A DNA stretch of 64,000 bases from Emiliania huxleyi CCMP1516 (Eukaryota > Haptophyta > Isochrysidales > Noelaerhabdaceae), in NCBI RefSeq assembly GCF_000372725.1, contig NW_005196756.1, positions 467,783-531,782 on the forward strand. The letters are read 5' to 3'. Under the pieces are notes generated by a model. That model saw only the letters and a list, made by a program, of their open reading frames with translations. It ran no database searches and was not told the DNA's origin. Shown here piece by piece: positions 18,625-29,455 of this stretch. Within the stretch, counting starts at the first letter, position 1. Every line of letters starts with the position of its first letter. The translations under genes and the position numbers were made by a program.

Positions 18625-21600
18625 ATGAGTCTTCGCTGGCTGCTTCTCGCCGGCCTTGTCGGACTGTGCCGCGGCTTTGCGGCTGTCGGTCGGCCTGACG
18701 ACGGCTGCGAAGACGCGGACGACACCACAGTCATGCAGGCCGCTCGAGGGATGGGGCTCGGCGACGTCATGAGCTGCAGCGACGTTGCGATCCAAGGCCT
18801 CTGCAGCCACCCGCAGGCAAAGGAGGGTTGCTGCAAGACGTGCAATCAGGGGTTCTTGCAGCTTTCGTGCCAAGGCGCTGGTTCTAGTTCCTTCATGAGC
18901 GAAGATTGCGGCGTGGGAAGCTGCTCCCAGACCGGAAAAGACGAGCCTTGCGAACCGTTCGGTCCCTGCTGCGAGGGCTACAAGTGTGTGCATCGTGAGC
19001 ACAAGTGTATCCAGACCTGCGGCTCATGGGGATGCACCTATACCTGCACTGACTGGTATGGGTGCAACTTCGTCGACCAACCCTCTCCACCGCCATCGCC
19101 GCCGCCGCTGCCTCCGCCGCTTGAGGTGGTCAAGCCTTTCATCGTCGCGAGCACTCAGTCCTGCCCTCTCGGCCAGTCGTGCAGTCCCATCACCTGGACG
19201 AACCTGCCCGACACAGTCGTGGACAAGGGTTTCTACCTGCTCGGCTCTCAGTTCCTGGCGCCGCGGGCTGCCGTTAGTTGAAATTATTGATTATAGGTAC
19301 CTGCGACCCCAACCCGAATCCGACTGGCACGGTGACAAAGGTGTGCCCGCTTGGCAGCCTGGAGCTCGCGCCGAGCGGAGACATCTCGGATGCGAGGCCG
19401 ACGCTCTACAACGGCAACCTAGCCTGTGTGGCCCCGAAAGATGGCACGCAGTGCGACTTCCGCGGCCAAGACGGCACGCCGGACTACACCCCGTGCTCCG
19501 TGTCGTACACGTGCTCCAACAAGAGCGTTCACGGCGAGGACAAGTATCACCACCGGCCCCTCCAAGACTGCCCGCGAGGCACGTGGAGCTGCGTTGCGTA
19601 CAACGGCGAGGACGCCGACGGCCTGGATGGGGTCCTCAAACACAGCACCGTTGGCTCAGATCCTGGCAAACACAGCCCCGTTGGCTCAGATCCGGGCAAA
19701 AAACAGCACGCCGTGCCTTGCTGGTTTCCATCGCTCTCGCCTCTTGGCCTCGAGCTGCAGGGGAATAAAACCAAGCCGGCCGCCCAAGCCGATCTCCTCG
19801 AGCAGTGCAAGCACCCGCCCTTCGTCTTTGCTTACGACGACCCTGGCCCAGTGTCGCGCACGCCAGAAAAGCCAGGCGTGCTGCCGTCGACTCCGACAAC
19901 CTTCAGCTGCCTCAAGATCGCCGGCGACAACGAGACGGATATCGCGCCGCCAGAGTACTCGACCTTTCCCCAGACGGAGATTGCGACGCCGTGCGACCCA
20001 GCGGGCGGCAACACCTCCCTCGGCTTCTGCGACGACGACAACGACTGCCAGGCACAGTGTGACAACGACGACAACTGCCTCGGCTACTCGGTCCAGATAA
20101 GAGGTGGCAGTGGCAGCGGCGGCGGATACACCCCATTCCAGGAATCCTTTACGCTCAAGAAGTACCTCGGTCCCGCGTGCGTGGAGCACAATTCTTACGC
20201 ACACATCCGCGCCAAGCCGGCAGCTGTCAAGCCAAAGCGCCGCTTTTTGATCGACCAGACGCTCGGCACACTGGAGGAGTGGAATCGCCAGTGCGGAGAG
20301 ACGTTCTGGTCTCAAGGCACGTACGACTGGATGGCCCTCGAGGCCGGCAAGCCGGGGTGCGTCGGCGACGTTTGCCGAACAGATCCTGCGGCGAAGGCAG
20401 GGGCATGCGACATCCCGGGTGCACAAGATTGCGAATTCGACATGGCGCGGTACTTGCCGTTCTTCAGCCACGCCATCCAGCTTCGTCTTGTTGACGTAGC
20501 CAAAGGATCTCAGGCCCGCGCCGCTACTGCCTCGTCTTCGCCACCCCCCACCCCCCCTCCTCCCTTCACCATACCCACCTTACCGCGCTCGCTTACTGAT
20601 CCCGTCTGATGATCAGATGTACACCTTTCCCGAGGACTCCGCGCTAGACGTCACCGGCGCGGAACAGGACGCCGGTGTGGTGAGCATCCTTCAAGCGAGG
20701 AACCTGCAAGCGACGGCAAGTGTCATCGACACCTTTATTGACGCTGAGGCGATGAGGTCTTCCTCTTCCCGTAGCCGCCGCACGCTCTTTGCGCCGTTCA
20801 TGGACGACCCGATGCCGACGTCAGCAGAGTCCCGCATCGGCACCGCCTTGCTGCAAGCCCAGTCTGACCACTCGAAGAATATCGCTACTCTGACTGGCGG
20901 ATCAACTATGGAGCGCAACTCGGGCTTCATACCGTCCTTCTCCTACGAGTTCTACGTCACGGATATGGGAAATTACGTCGAAGCCCTCACGAACCTCCAG
21001 ACGGAGCTCGAGAAGGAGGTCGAGGAGGAGAAGGCACTACAGAATTACATCGCGAAACTCAGGATTGAGCAGGTCCCCCGCGCGCGCCAGCACGATTCAC
21101 AAATAGTGCCGCCCTTTAGTACTAGTAATGTAAACCCGGCCCCCGCGGCTCGCAGGCGAAGCTGAGTGGCAAGGAGAGTGTCGCCGCAAAGACGCAAGAG
21201 ATGACGATGAAGACGATCGCCACGGCGATCACTGGGATGAACGCCGGGATGGAGGGCATCTCCAACATGGGGCGTCAGATGAACGAAACCACGTTGAAGA
21301 TGAAGTCGGATATCGACGCGTGGATTCAAGAGCAGCAGACGAAGGCCTGGTTGGATTTTGCTTTCGTCGTGGGGGATTTTGCTCTCTCGGTGGCGGCACC
21401 AATGTTTGCGGCTGCCAGTGAGGGCGCCAAGGTCGAGGCGCTGTTCCCGTGGGGAAAGAAGGCAGACAGGCACGAAAAAGATGTAGGCAAGTTTCGAGCC
21501 CCCAGTTGCATCGATGCACTTGACGACGAGTCACGGGCAATCTTGGCTAAGGTCTGGAAGGGCAAGGAAACTTGGCGCAAAGGCTTCTCTGAATTGATCA

Positions 21601-23312
21601 AGGGCGTCGATAGCTTCATGAAGGGCGTCGTTGGCATCACCGAGGCGGTTAAGGCGGTGTCCACGGCCGACGGGCTGAGCAGTGACGTTCGGGACGCCGC
21701 CGGAGCGTCCGTCGCGGCAATGGAAGAACAGTTCGGCTGGACAGTGACATAGATGCTCACTGGAGCGGCAACCGGTAGGTTGCTCTCACAGCGCGTAGTA
21801 TCTTTGATGCCGCCCCGGACCACTCTGCAGGCCGAGCAATGTCTCCCTAATACCAAGCAGCAACGACTCTCTGGCTGACCTCTCGACCATGGCGTTCATG
21901 CTCAACAACCTGCTGCCCAATCTCGGCACAGGGTACTGGTCGGGGATGTATGCGAACTCTGGAGCGAGCTTCGTGCTCTTTCGGCGCCATGCCTATCGTG
22001 CTCTCGAGGTCCCTCTCTTTGAACATAGGCGACATGATGGAGCCATACACGACGGGGTACAACACTAAAATCAATGTTGGGGCAAAGAAGTGGCTCAAGC
22101 AGATGCGCGCGCAGTGCGATTACGGCAACGGTGCGACCATCCCCCCTCCCCCCCCTCGCCCAGCGACGCTTGACACACAGCGCTACTGTGTCTACAAACG
22201 CGCTGACCCCAGCGCCCACCTGGCTCCCCGCTGCCTCTCCCAACCAGATTACGTGACCAATGGCGTCCGTTTTGTTGCTGGCGTACAGCAGGCGCAGCGG
22301 TGCGGTTCTTGTGCTCCTTCTGCCCGCCGCTCCTCACGCGGGGCGCATTGCGCTTTTGGGATAGGCGCTGATCAACCTCGCTCAGGAGGAAGCAAACAAG
22401 AATGTTCACAAAGCCATCAAGGACGCGTTTGGCATTTCGGGCGATGTGGATTTGAAGACCTCGGCGGCCGAGAAGAAGCTGCTGATCGGGGCAAGCCCCG
22501 CCCCTTCCTACTCTAAGCCCTCTGTGGCTCTAAGTGCTCTGATGTGCCCGATCGCTCCCTGCCTCTCACGCTCGCTCCCTCTTCCTGACCTCTCAGACTC
22601 AGATGTCGATCATGGCGCTGCAGCTTTATGTGACCACGCGGCAGCTGTGCCAATCTTTTGCCTACCAGACGACCCAGCTCTTCCAGCAGTGCGTTGTCGG
22701 CAGCATCGGAGCCAAGTCGCCCAACAACCCGCTCGACGAGCTGTGCGGAGCTTTCTCGAACGGCACCGCCTACTTCAAGCCGTTCGAATACGATGTTTTC
22801 GCCGGCGCGTCATACAGGGACCTCGATGGCTTCACGAAGTACGCGAGGGCCTACGTCAAGGAGCTCCAGAAAGTGTACTCGCAGGTGAGAGCTGAGAGAC
22901 TCACTCGTTGGGCGCACTCCAGACGATGTGCTCGATAGCCCCTTCCGCCAGCTCTCATAGCAGTGTCCCCTGAACACAGGCGACAGATGTCGAAAAATGC
23001 GTCAGAAACGCGGTTTGGGGCAAACGCACTGGAGCTATCGATCGGCCCTTCCTCTCGCTCATCATTCGCCCGGAGAAACTTCCGCTGTGCAATGGCACCG
23101 ACGGGTACGTCCGCACCGACGCGCCAGTCGTATGCAACATCGATTCTGATGCGAAATCGAATGGGGCTCCATACCCGATGGGGCCGGACGACGGCCCGCT
23201 CATTGAGTTCTGGCACAACGACTCGTGCCTTCCAAATGCAAGTGCAGCACCGTTGTCGAGCGGAGAGACGTGCTGCCAGACCATTGCGTGGACCAACAAC
23301 TGTGCGCGCCCC
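18625..23312 (+). CDS. Secreted multi-exon protein with ShK-like Cys domain
   Basis: Exons that fit frame and splice sites include 18625-19228, 19297-20513, 20617-21072, 21156 to about 21745, about 21850-22130 (split), about 22255-22490, 22597-22884 and 22980 to about 23300. A signal peptide (MSLRWLLLAGLVGLCRGFA) is followed by a ShK-type six-Cys domain (CEDADD... to CCKTC) and a second Cys-rich block. A Pro spacer and further Cys-rich extracellular segments follow. A helical, coiled-coil section lies at 20.9-21.7 kb, then a C-terminal part reading QLFQQCVVGSIGAK and IRPEKLPLCNGTDGYV. Introns at 20514 and 22491 use GC donors. ShK domains bind ion channels or matrix partners, but here only an extracellular role can be inferred. 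The 3' end is uncertain and meets a convergent gene. Confidence 0.7.
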
Positions 23313-23399
23313 ACTAAACATACCCAACCCACCGCACCCCGACCCGCAAACCAGCCTCCACCGCCGGCGGCGGTGATGAAGACGAGCCATGGAGGGGCG

Positions 23400-24384
23400 A
23401 GGGCCGCAGGCACCTTCTCCGGACACGGCCCGCCGCTTCATGAGCTGAGAGCCCGTCCTCGATGCGGACGAGCCCGAAGAGCGCCACGTAGGGCTTCTCG
23501 CGCACACATGGCCGGGCCAAACGCCGGGTCGACTGGAGCGGCGATGACGGCGGTCGGGTCGATGTCGAGGACGGGCCGAGACGTGACAGTGACAGCGCGA
23601 ACGCCCTGTGCCGCCGGGGAGCAGGTGCGTCATTCAAGTGCTTGAATGGGAGGCACCCACGGGGCGGCAACGCAACGGCGCACCGCACTCTCGTCCGCGA
23701 AGTCCGTGTAGCACTCGGTGGTCGCCTGCGACATGCCGCCGGTGCGGTCGTCCTTGTAGGTCTTCGAGCAGGTACGCGGAGAAGGTACGCCGACCTCGTA
23801 CTGCGAGGGAAGCGGCATCGACCGAGGAGGCGACGGTAAAGTGGGCTGCCGGCATGCCGGAGATGGCGACGCGGCCCTGCGCGAGGGCGAGGAGAAGGGT
23901 GGAGGCAGGCGGGAAGGCGGGGGGGCGGAGGGGGGGAGACGATCTGGAGGGAGGAAGGGGGGGTGGGGGAAGGGAGGGCGAGGGCCGCCGGCACCTTCTC
24001 CGTCCTTGTTGAGCTGAGAGCCCGTTCTCGATGCGGGGTCTCATAGTTGAGAGTGATCTCCTTTGTGGGCGTCGCCAGCGGCACCGCACCCTCCATCATA
24101 TATCGACGGGTGTACTCCCAGTCGGGCGCCAGCACGACGACGACATTCTCAATCGCCACCTCCGCCGCCGACTTCCGGAACTCGTTCGAGATGGAGGTGA
24201 GCGAATCAGTAGCGCCGTGGAGCGAGTCGAGCATCGTCCCGACGACAGCGCCGATGCAGGCGATGATGATGATCGAGGATATTCCTGGGCCGATGGAAGC
24301 CATCTTCATCTGCCGCGCTCTCATCTTGTCGGCCTCGTACAAGCCATGCCCATTGTGGCTGGCGAGGTGTGCGCTGCCGCTCAT
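23400..24384 (-). CDS. Small membrane-anchored protein, multi-exon, unknown
   Basis: The first exon starts MSGSAHLASHNGHG at 24384 and has one clear membrane segment (ISSIIIIACIGAVVGTM), then SISNEFRKSAAEVAIENVVV and APDWEYTRRYMMEGAVP to about 24040. Further minus-strand blocks at about 23815-23640 (YEVGVPSPRTCSKTYKDD, ECYTDFADESAVRR) and about 23600-23410 (PVLDIDPTAVIAAPVDPAFG; KPYVALFGLVRIEDGL) look like later exons. The sequence around 23400-23450 is partly repeated near 23965-24030, so an exon may have been duplicated. The family is not recognised. Confidence 0.5.
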
Positions 24385-24540
24385 GTTTGTTGTGTGTAGA
24401 GGCGAACGAGCGGCCCAAGGCAAGTGCAGCTGCCGACGCGATACGGGTTCTTGAGGGAAGCTGCTGTTGTTGTGCTCGCATTTTGTTGCCAGAGAGCTGT
24501 CCCGGACACGCTTCGATTTCTCTTTTCCGGTCGGTGTCAA

Positions 24541-24927
24541 ACAATACAGACTTCACGCCTACACGGACGGCAAACCCTCACGTGGCCCGGGCGGTTCCCG
24601 CAGCGAATATAGCGGATGATTGGCGGGGTTATCATACACCAAGCTTGGTCCGCCCATTGACGTGTCTCCACGTCACTTCGTGCCTCGACCCTAAGTGCTA
24701 TGCTGCTAAAAGATAACTCGCTATTGCAATGAACAAAACTGACAAAATCAAGGCCTTACACTTCACACCTGCCATCTCCTCTCACGACACCATGCACATT
24801 GGACAAAAAGAGAAAGAAGCGCGTACTCCCCTAAACTCGTGTGTGAACCCTCTCCCTCCCGCTGAGCCTTCCTGCGTGCTTACGGCCCTCTCGCCGTCCT
24901 ACCTCGGTCGAAAGCCGCCCTACGACT
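24541..24927. other. Intergenic, no gene seen
   Basis: Divergent start of one gene and convergent 3' flank of the next. No convincing coding frame or repeat was recognised. Confidence 0.5.
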
Positions 24928-26790
24928 CTAAAGGCAGCGGGCAGCGAGGCTGAGGAAGCGGTCGGCGTCCACTTGCGAGTCGCAGATGGGCTTACGCCCG
25001 ACGCCGCAGCGCGGGCTAATGTAGTCGAGGCACTTGGTGTTGCATTCGGCGCCTGGCACGGCCGACGTGGCACCAGGTGGGCACGGGGGGTCCGTGCAGA
25101 GCTTGGTCCAGTCGTTGCCACACGGGAAATCGCAGACAAAGCCGCCGTCGTCGGTGGCGACCGGGTAGCCCCCGTGCGCGATGCACTGCAGTGCAGGCGA
25201 CGTGGCGCAGTTAACGCCAAGAGCCTGGAGCTCCGCGGTGCAGGCGATGCAAGAGTTGGCGATGCAGTTGACGCCGACGGCCTGGATGTTCGCATCGCAC
25301 ACCACTTCGTACTCGCCGCATGACTCCTCGTCCTCCTCGTCCTCCGCGTCGTCGGACGTGGGAGAGCTGCCGTGGTCGCAGACGTAGTTGCTAAGGATGC
25401 CTGGCGGGCAGCACTCGCACAGGTAGTCCTCACACTCCGGGCAGGAAGAGCCACACTTCTTGACCTCGGGCTCGGTGCACACGAGGGTGACCGGAACGGG
25501 CTCTGGCGGCGTGGCGCAGTCGACACCGCCGTCTTGCAGAGTCTTGGTGCAGGCGGTGCAGGTGCCGATGAGACAGTCGTCGCCGAGCGCCTGGATAGCC
25601 GCGTCGCAGACCACCTCGTACTCGCCGCACTCCTCGTCCTCGTCCACCAGCGGCGTGGCGCAGCTAACGCCAAGAGCCTGGAGCTCCGCGGTGCAGGCGA
25701 TGCAAGAGTCAGCGATGCAGTTGACGCCGACGGCCTGGATGTTCGCATCGCACACCACTTCGTACTCGCCGCATGACTCCTCGTCCTCCTCGTCCTCCGC
25801 GTCGTCGGACGTGGGAGAGCTGCCGTGGTCGCAGACGTAGTTGCTAAGGATGCCTGGCGGGCAGCACTCGCACAGGTAGTCCTCACACTCCGGGCAGGAA
25901 GAGCCGCATTTCTTGACCTCGGGCTCGGTGCACACGAGGGTGACCGGAACGGGCTCTGGCGGCGTGGCGCAGTCGACACCGCCGTCTTGCAGAGTCTTGG
26001 TGCAGGCGGTGCAGGTGCCGATGAGACAGTCGTCGCCGAGCGCCTGGATAGCCGCGTCGCAGACCACCTCGTACTCGCCGCACTCCTCGTCCTCGTCCAC
26101 CAGCGGCGTGGCGCAGCTAACGCCAAGAGCCTGGAGCTCCGCGGTGCAGGCGATGCAAGAGTCAGCGATGCAGTTGACGCCGACGGCCTGGATGTTCGCA
26201 TCGCACACCACTTCGTACTCGCCGCATGACTCCTCGTCCTCCTCGTCCTCCGCGTCGTCGGACGTGGGAGAGCTGCCGTGGTCGCAGACGTAGTTGCTAA
26301 GGATGCCTGGCGGGCAGCACTCGCACAGGTAGTCCTCACACTCCGGGCAGGAAGAGCCGCACTTCTTGACCTCGGGCTCGGTGCACACGAGGGTGACCGG
26401 AACGGGCTCTGGCGGCGTGGCGCAGTCGACACCGCCGTCTTGCAGAGTCTTGGTGCAGGCGGTGCAGGTGCCGATGAGACAGTCGTCGCCGAGCGCCTGG
26501 ATAGCCGCGTCGCAGACCACCTCGTACTCGCCGCAGGAGACATCCTCACCCTCCGCAGTATCGTCGGAGGGAGGGTGGCCGTTCTGACACACGTAGCTGG
26601 GCTGCGGTCCCAAAGGGGGTGGAATCACAAACGTGGAGCAGCACTCGCAGACGTAGTCGTTGCACGTGGGGCAGGTCGGGCCACACAGCTCAGTCTCGAT
26701 GATTGCGTAACAAGATGGTGCGGCCTCTCCGACAGGCGCCGCTGACGCCAAGCCCAAGGCAGCAAAGACGGCGAGGATACTCAGCATCAT
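24928..26790 (-). CDS. Secreted Cys-rich repeat protein
   Basis: About 620 residues. The start is taken at the second methionine pair, because MMLSILAVFAALGLASAAP is a good signal peptide. The mature protein is a Cys-rich module (CGPTCPTCNDYVCECC) followed by three tandem, almost identical 151-residue repeats. Each repeat has CGEYEVVCDAAIQALGDDC, a CTACTKTLQDGGVDC pair, CGSSCPECEDYLCECC and an acidic linker (DDAEDEEDEESCGEYE). Conserved even Cys spacing suggests disulfide-bonded extracellular domains, perhaps a wall or scale protein. After the last repeat is a unique Cys-rich end (CGNDWTKLCTDPPCPPG). No intron is visible. Very low divergence between repeats implies recent expansion or gene conversion. 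The family name is unknown. Confidence 0.8.
   Translation of the reverse strand: MMLSILAVFAALGLASAAPVGEAAPSCYAIIETELCGPTCPTCNDYVCECCSTFVIPPPLGPQPSYVCQNGHPPSDDTAEGEDVSCGEYEVVCDAAIQALGDDCLIGTCTACTKTLQDGGVDCATPPEPVPVTLVCTEPEVKKCGSSCPECEDYLCECCPPGILSNYVCDHGSSPTSDDAEDEEDEESCGEYEVVCDANIQAVGVNCIADSCIACTAELQALGVSCATPLVDEDEECGEYEVVCDAAIQALGDDCLIGTCTACTKTLQDGGVDCATPPEPVPVTLVCTEPEVKKCGSSCPECEDYLCECCPPGILSNYVCDHGSSPTSDDAEDEEDEESCGEYEVVCDANIQAVGVNCIADSCIACTAELQALGVSCATPLVDEDEECGEYEVVCDAAIQALGDDCLIGTCTACTKTLQDGGVDCATPPEPVPVTLVCTEPEVKKCGSSCPECEDYLCECCPPGILSNYVCDHGSSPTSDDAEDEEDEESCGEYEVVCDANIQAVGVNCIANSCIACTAELQALGVNCATSPALQCIAHGGYPVATDDGGFVCDFPCGNDWTKLCTDPPCPPGATSAVPGAECNTKCLDYISPRCGVGRKPICDSQVDADRFLSLAARCL
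25180..26540 (-). repeat. Three 453-bp tandem coding repeats
   Basis: The period is exactly 453 bases (151 codons), shown by identical blocks beginning at 25372, 25825 and 26278. Differences are a handful of single bases. It lies within the secreted Cys-rich gene. Confidence 0.9.
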
Positions 26791-27004
26791 CCTGCGCGAG
26801 GAGTCGGCAGTGAGTGCGAGGCGTTGATCGGCGAGGGCGGCTGCTGTAGCCACCTGGACTTTCGCGCTGTTGCTTGCAATTCAGGCGTCGTCCTTCCATG
26901 ACGCAATTTCGGCGTTTTACGCTAAAGGCGTGAATTGCCCGGTGGTGCTAAAAGACAGCTTCCTTTTCTTTTTGTCGAACCCTGTCTGCCGTGAGATACG
27001 GCGG

Positions 27005-27025
27005 GAATTCTTTGCTCCTTATATA
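27005..27025 (+). promoter_or_regulatory. Candidate core promoter (GAATTCTTT plus TATATA)
   Basis: GAATTCTTT at 27005-27013 is followed by TATATA at 27020-27025, about 80 bases before the ATG at 27103. AATTCTTT also lies near other gene starts in the window. Confidence 0.4.
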
Positions 27026-27102
27026 TTCGCGGGGCGGACGGCGAAACGTGAGGCGCAGTCATTAGATAAGCTGCCGTCTTGCTTGCTGACACCTCAAACA
27101 CC

Positions 27103-27438
27103 ATGGGGTGCAGCTCTTCAAAGCAGTCGGCGGGCCCGAAGCAGCCTCCGGGACCACTCGATCGAAGCGCGCTGCTCGCGGAAATCTTTCAAGAATGTGA
27201 CGCTGACGGCAACGGCACTCTCTCCATTGCCGAGTTCAGGCGTCTGGCTGGTAGCGAGGCCCTTAAAGGAGCCAGCTTGAACATGCAGGAGGCGATTTTC
27301 TCCTTGTACGACGAGGACGGGGACAGTACCTTGAGCCTGGACGAATTTATCAGGGCCAACCTTGAGTCTGGCTCAGGCCTATCGGACCCAGAATTTTTTG
27401 AGCAAGCCCAGACGTGGCGCAAGCTAGTTGGAAAGTAG
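27103..27438 (+). CDS. Two-EF-hand calcium-binding protein with MGC N-terminus
   Basis: 111 residues. The start at 27103 gives MGCSSSKQ, a strong N-myristoylation signal with an adjacent palmitoylatable Cys, so membrane attachment is likely. Two canonical EF-hand loops follow: DADGNGTLSIAEF (about residues 38-50) and DEDGDSTLSLDEF (about 74-86), both with acidic residues at positions 1, 3 and 5 and Glu at 12. It is probably a calcium sensor that recruits partners at a membrane. It is a single exon with a TATA-like promoter. The frame also opens upstream at 27079, but the myristoylation motif decides for 27103. Confidence 0.88.
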   Translation: MGCSSSKQSAGPKQPPGPLDRSALLAEIFQECDADGNGTLSIAEFRRLAGSEALKGASLNMQEAIFSLYDEDGDSTLSLDEFIRANLESGSGLSDPEFFEQAQTWRKLVGK

Positions 27439-28190
27439 TGGGACAATGTTGCGTTGCTTTTCTGCTGCTCTTCAGTAGAGCGATCTGCACTCTTCATCCA
27501 CAGTCGAGCACGACAGCACGAGAGGCGAGAAGCGAGACGGCAGCCGTAGCGGGTGACGGCATATGTGTGTATGTGGAAGACGTATGCATATGGGCATGTG
27601 TGAAAGAAAGGTAGACGACAGTGATCAGACTCTTACTGTATGTCACTGAGAGCTAGTAGAAATTAGGGACCTTGGAGGTATGTACGTTGCAGAGAGAGCA
27701 TGCGCGGGAGAGAGAGAGTCAGAGACGGTACAGAGAAGGAGGGGGGGGGGGGGGGGAGCGGGCGGCGGTGTATGGCAGAATAGACTCGGCAATGGTCGCG
27801 CCGGCGTTTCGGATCGACTCTGTCGCGGTGGAAACGACTTGCGGAACCGCATCCGCGACCTTCACGAGCGCATCAAGTCGTGGCTCGTGTCACGACCGTC
27901 GTGTGGGCCACGCGCTTGCTGTACTCTCACTCCCAAGCTGCAGGAAGTAAGACGCGCCGTTGTTCATGCGGTCGATGCGCTTGATCATGATCTCCCCCTC
28001 AGCCCTTGTGTCCGCCGCCGCTTTGTTTGAGCAAATTGGTATCAGTGGTCGTGTAGGCAGCCTTGATATGCTGAAAGTTCAGCGGCGGCTTGTCTAGCGT
28101 GTTTCCAAACCCGTACGCCCGCCGCCCCTGAGGGGGTCGGGCCCCCTAGTCTGAAAACAAAAAGAAGCTCGATAGGGCATAACATAAACA
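27439..28190. other. Intergenic with poly-G run
   Basis: No recognised gene. There are AG-rich repeats near 27700-27730 and a G run near 27741-27757. If the next gene has upstream exons encoding its missing N-terminal helices, they should be here, but I could not see them. Confidence 0.4.
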
Positions 28191-28194
28191 ACAG

Positions 28195-28695
28195 GTAGCG
28201 GTGGTAGTGCTGCTTCATTCGCTGTGGTACTACCTCTCCCATACCGCCTTTCACAAGGTGCCGGGCCTCTTCTTCGTGCACAAGTTCCACCATCGGTTCA
28301 GGGGCAAGTCAGTCTCGCCATCTACCGCCCTCGCCGTGTCGCCGCTCGAGTTCATCTTCGCGTTTGGCCCCGGGCTGGTTCTGCTCAAGCCCTCGCGGGC
28401 CACCCTGCAGGCGTCATTGGTTGTCGTGATGGGCCACAACCTCCTGATGCACTTTCCGCCTGTGGAGGAGGCGTCCCGGTGGCTGCCTCGCGTCCTTGTC
28501 CGCACGGCGGACCACCTCTCGCACCACAAGCACCCAGGGGACAAGCTTTCGGGCCACACGCTGTCGTACGACTACATTGGCGAGCTCCTGCAGCTGAAAA
28601 GACTCCTTCCCAACCGGGTCGGTGGCCCTTTCTCGTGCGCTAATGCGGACTGCATCGTCAGCGGTGCTTGCCGACAGCCAAGGCGCAGCCTGTGA
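28195..28695 (+). CDS. Fatty acid hydroxylase/sterol desaturase-like exon
   Basis: Di-iron membrane oxygenase family (ERG3/SUR2-like), acting on sterols or sphingoid/fatty chains in the ER. The histidine boxes are visible in order: SHTAFH (HxxxH), HKFHH (HxxHH) and HLSHHKH (HxxHH), with the expected spacing and a hydrophobic stretch between the second and third. About 165 residues are present; the family usually has 250-300, with N-terminal membrane helices absent here. The open frame is preceded by AACAG, so this may be a last exon whose upstream exons are unseen, or a 5'-truncated copy. Iron-binding residues look intact. The substrate cannot be told. Confidence 0.6.
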   Translation, partial: VAVVVLLHSLWYYLSHTAFHKVPGLFFVHKFHHRFRGKSVSPSTALAVSPLEFIFAFGPGLVLLKPSRATLQASLVVVMGHNLLMHFPPVEEASRWLPRVLVRTADHLSHHKHPGDKLSGHTLSYDYIGELLQLKRLLPNRVGGPFSCANADCIVSGACRQPRRSL

Positions 28696-28750
28696 CTGGC
28701 GATTTCAACCACCTGAGTGGGCCATTTTTTCGCGCATCGCACGGCACATG

Positions 28751-28866
28751 AGCTTGGGCTTCGCATGTGCGATCACCCGAGTTCTCTCCTGTGTCGGCCT
28801 GTCGAGCTCAACTATTGTACCGCTATCCAGCATGCTGTCCAGTAATACCGCTAGACTATGTTCGCT
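28751..28866 (+). repeat. Shared 3'-flank element, copy 1
   Basis: About 115 bases matching 31213-31328: GAGTTCTCTCC, CTGTCGAGCTCAACTATTG, CTGTCCAGTA.TACCGCTAGACTA. It lies about 60 bases after the hydroxylase stop; copy 2 lies about 40 bases after the Orai/PH stop. It could be a 3'-end signal or a short mobile repeat. Confidence 0.7.
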
Positions 28867-28914
28867 TGATTGTGCAGGTGTCTGTTCAGATGTAGGTAAT
28901 GTACGTTGTATGTT

Positions 28915-29075
<161 letters not shown>

Positions 29076-29455
29076 TTTTAGCAATACTAACTATACCCAA
29101 TACCAAACAACTCTATGTTCAGAGGGGGCATATCACTATACACATATTAATAGCAAATCGTCATTTCATAGAAACATAAATGCGCCTTGCGTGGGGGCGT
29201 ACCGCCTCTGTGAGCTCACACAGCTCACAGCTCACTCCTCATTCCAGCGATTACTGCTTCTGCTACCTGGCGAGCGATCACCGAGCGATATAGTAGGAAA
29301 AAGAATTTTACAACCAAACTCCCTCGCACGACACTAGAGGCAGCACGGGACTGGCGCGAACTGGCACTACCACGGCAAAAAGAATTTTACCGCCAAACTC
29401 GGCGCCCACTGTCCACCTGCCAGGGCCTCGGCGAAAGGCACTCTCCTGCGCTACC

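Noticed and set aside
18625..19228. Animal-type ShK toxin
   Set aside because: The ShK fold is widespread in non-toxin extracellular proteins, and here it is one part of a large multi-domain protein.
24831..26549. A 572-residue Ala/Arg/Ser-rich frame opposite or beside the Cys-rich gene
   Set aside because: It is a shadow frame generated by the 453-base repeats; it lacks a signal peptide or ordered Cys pattern.
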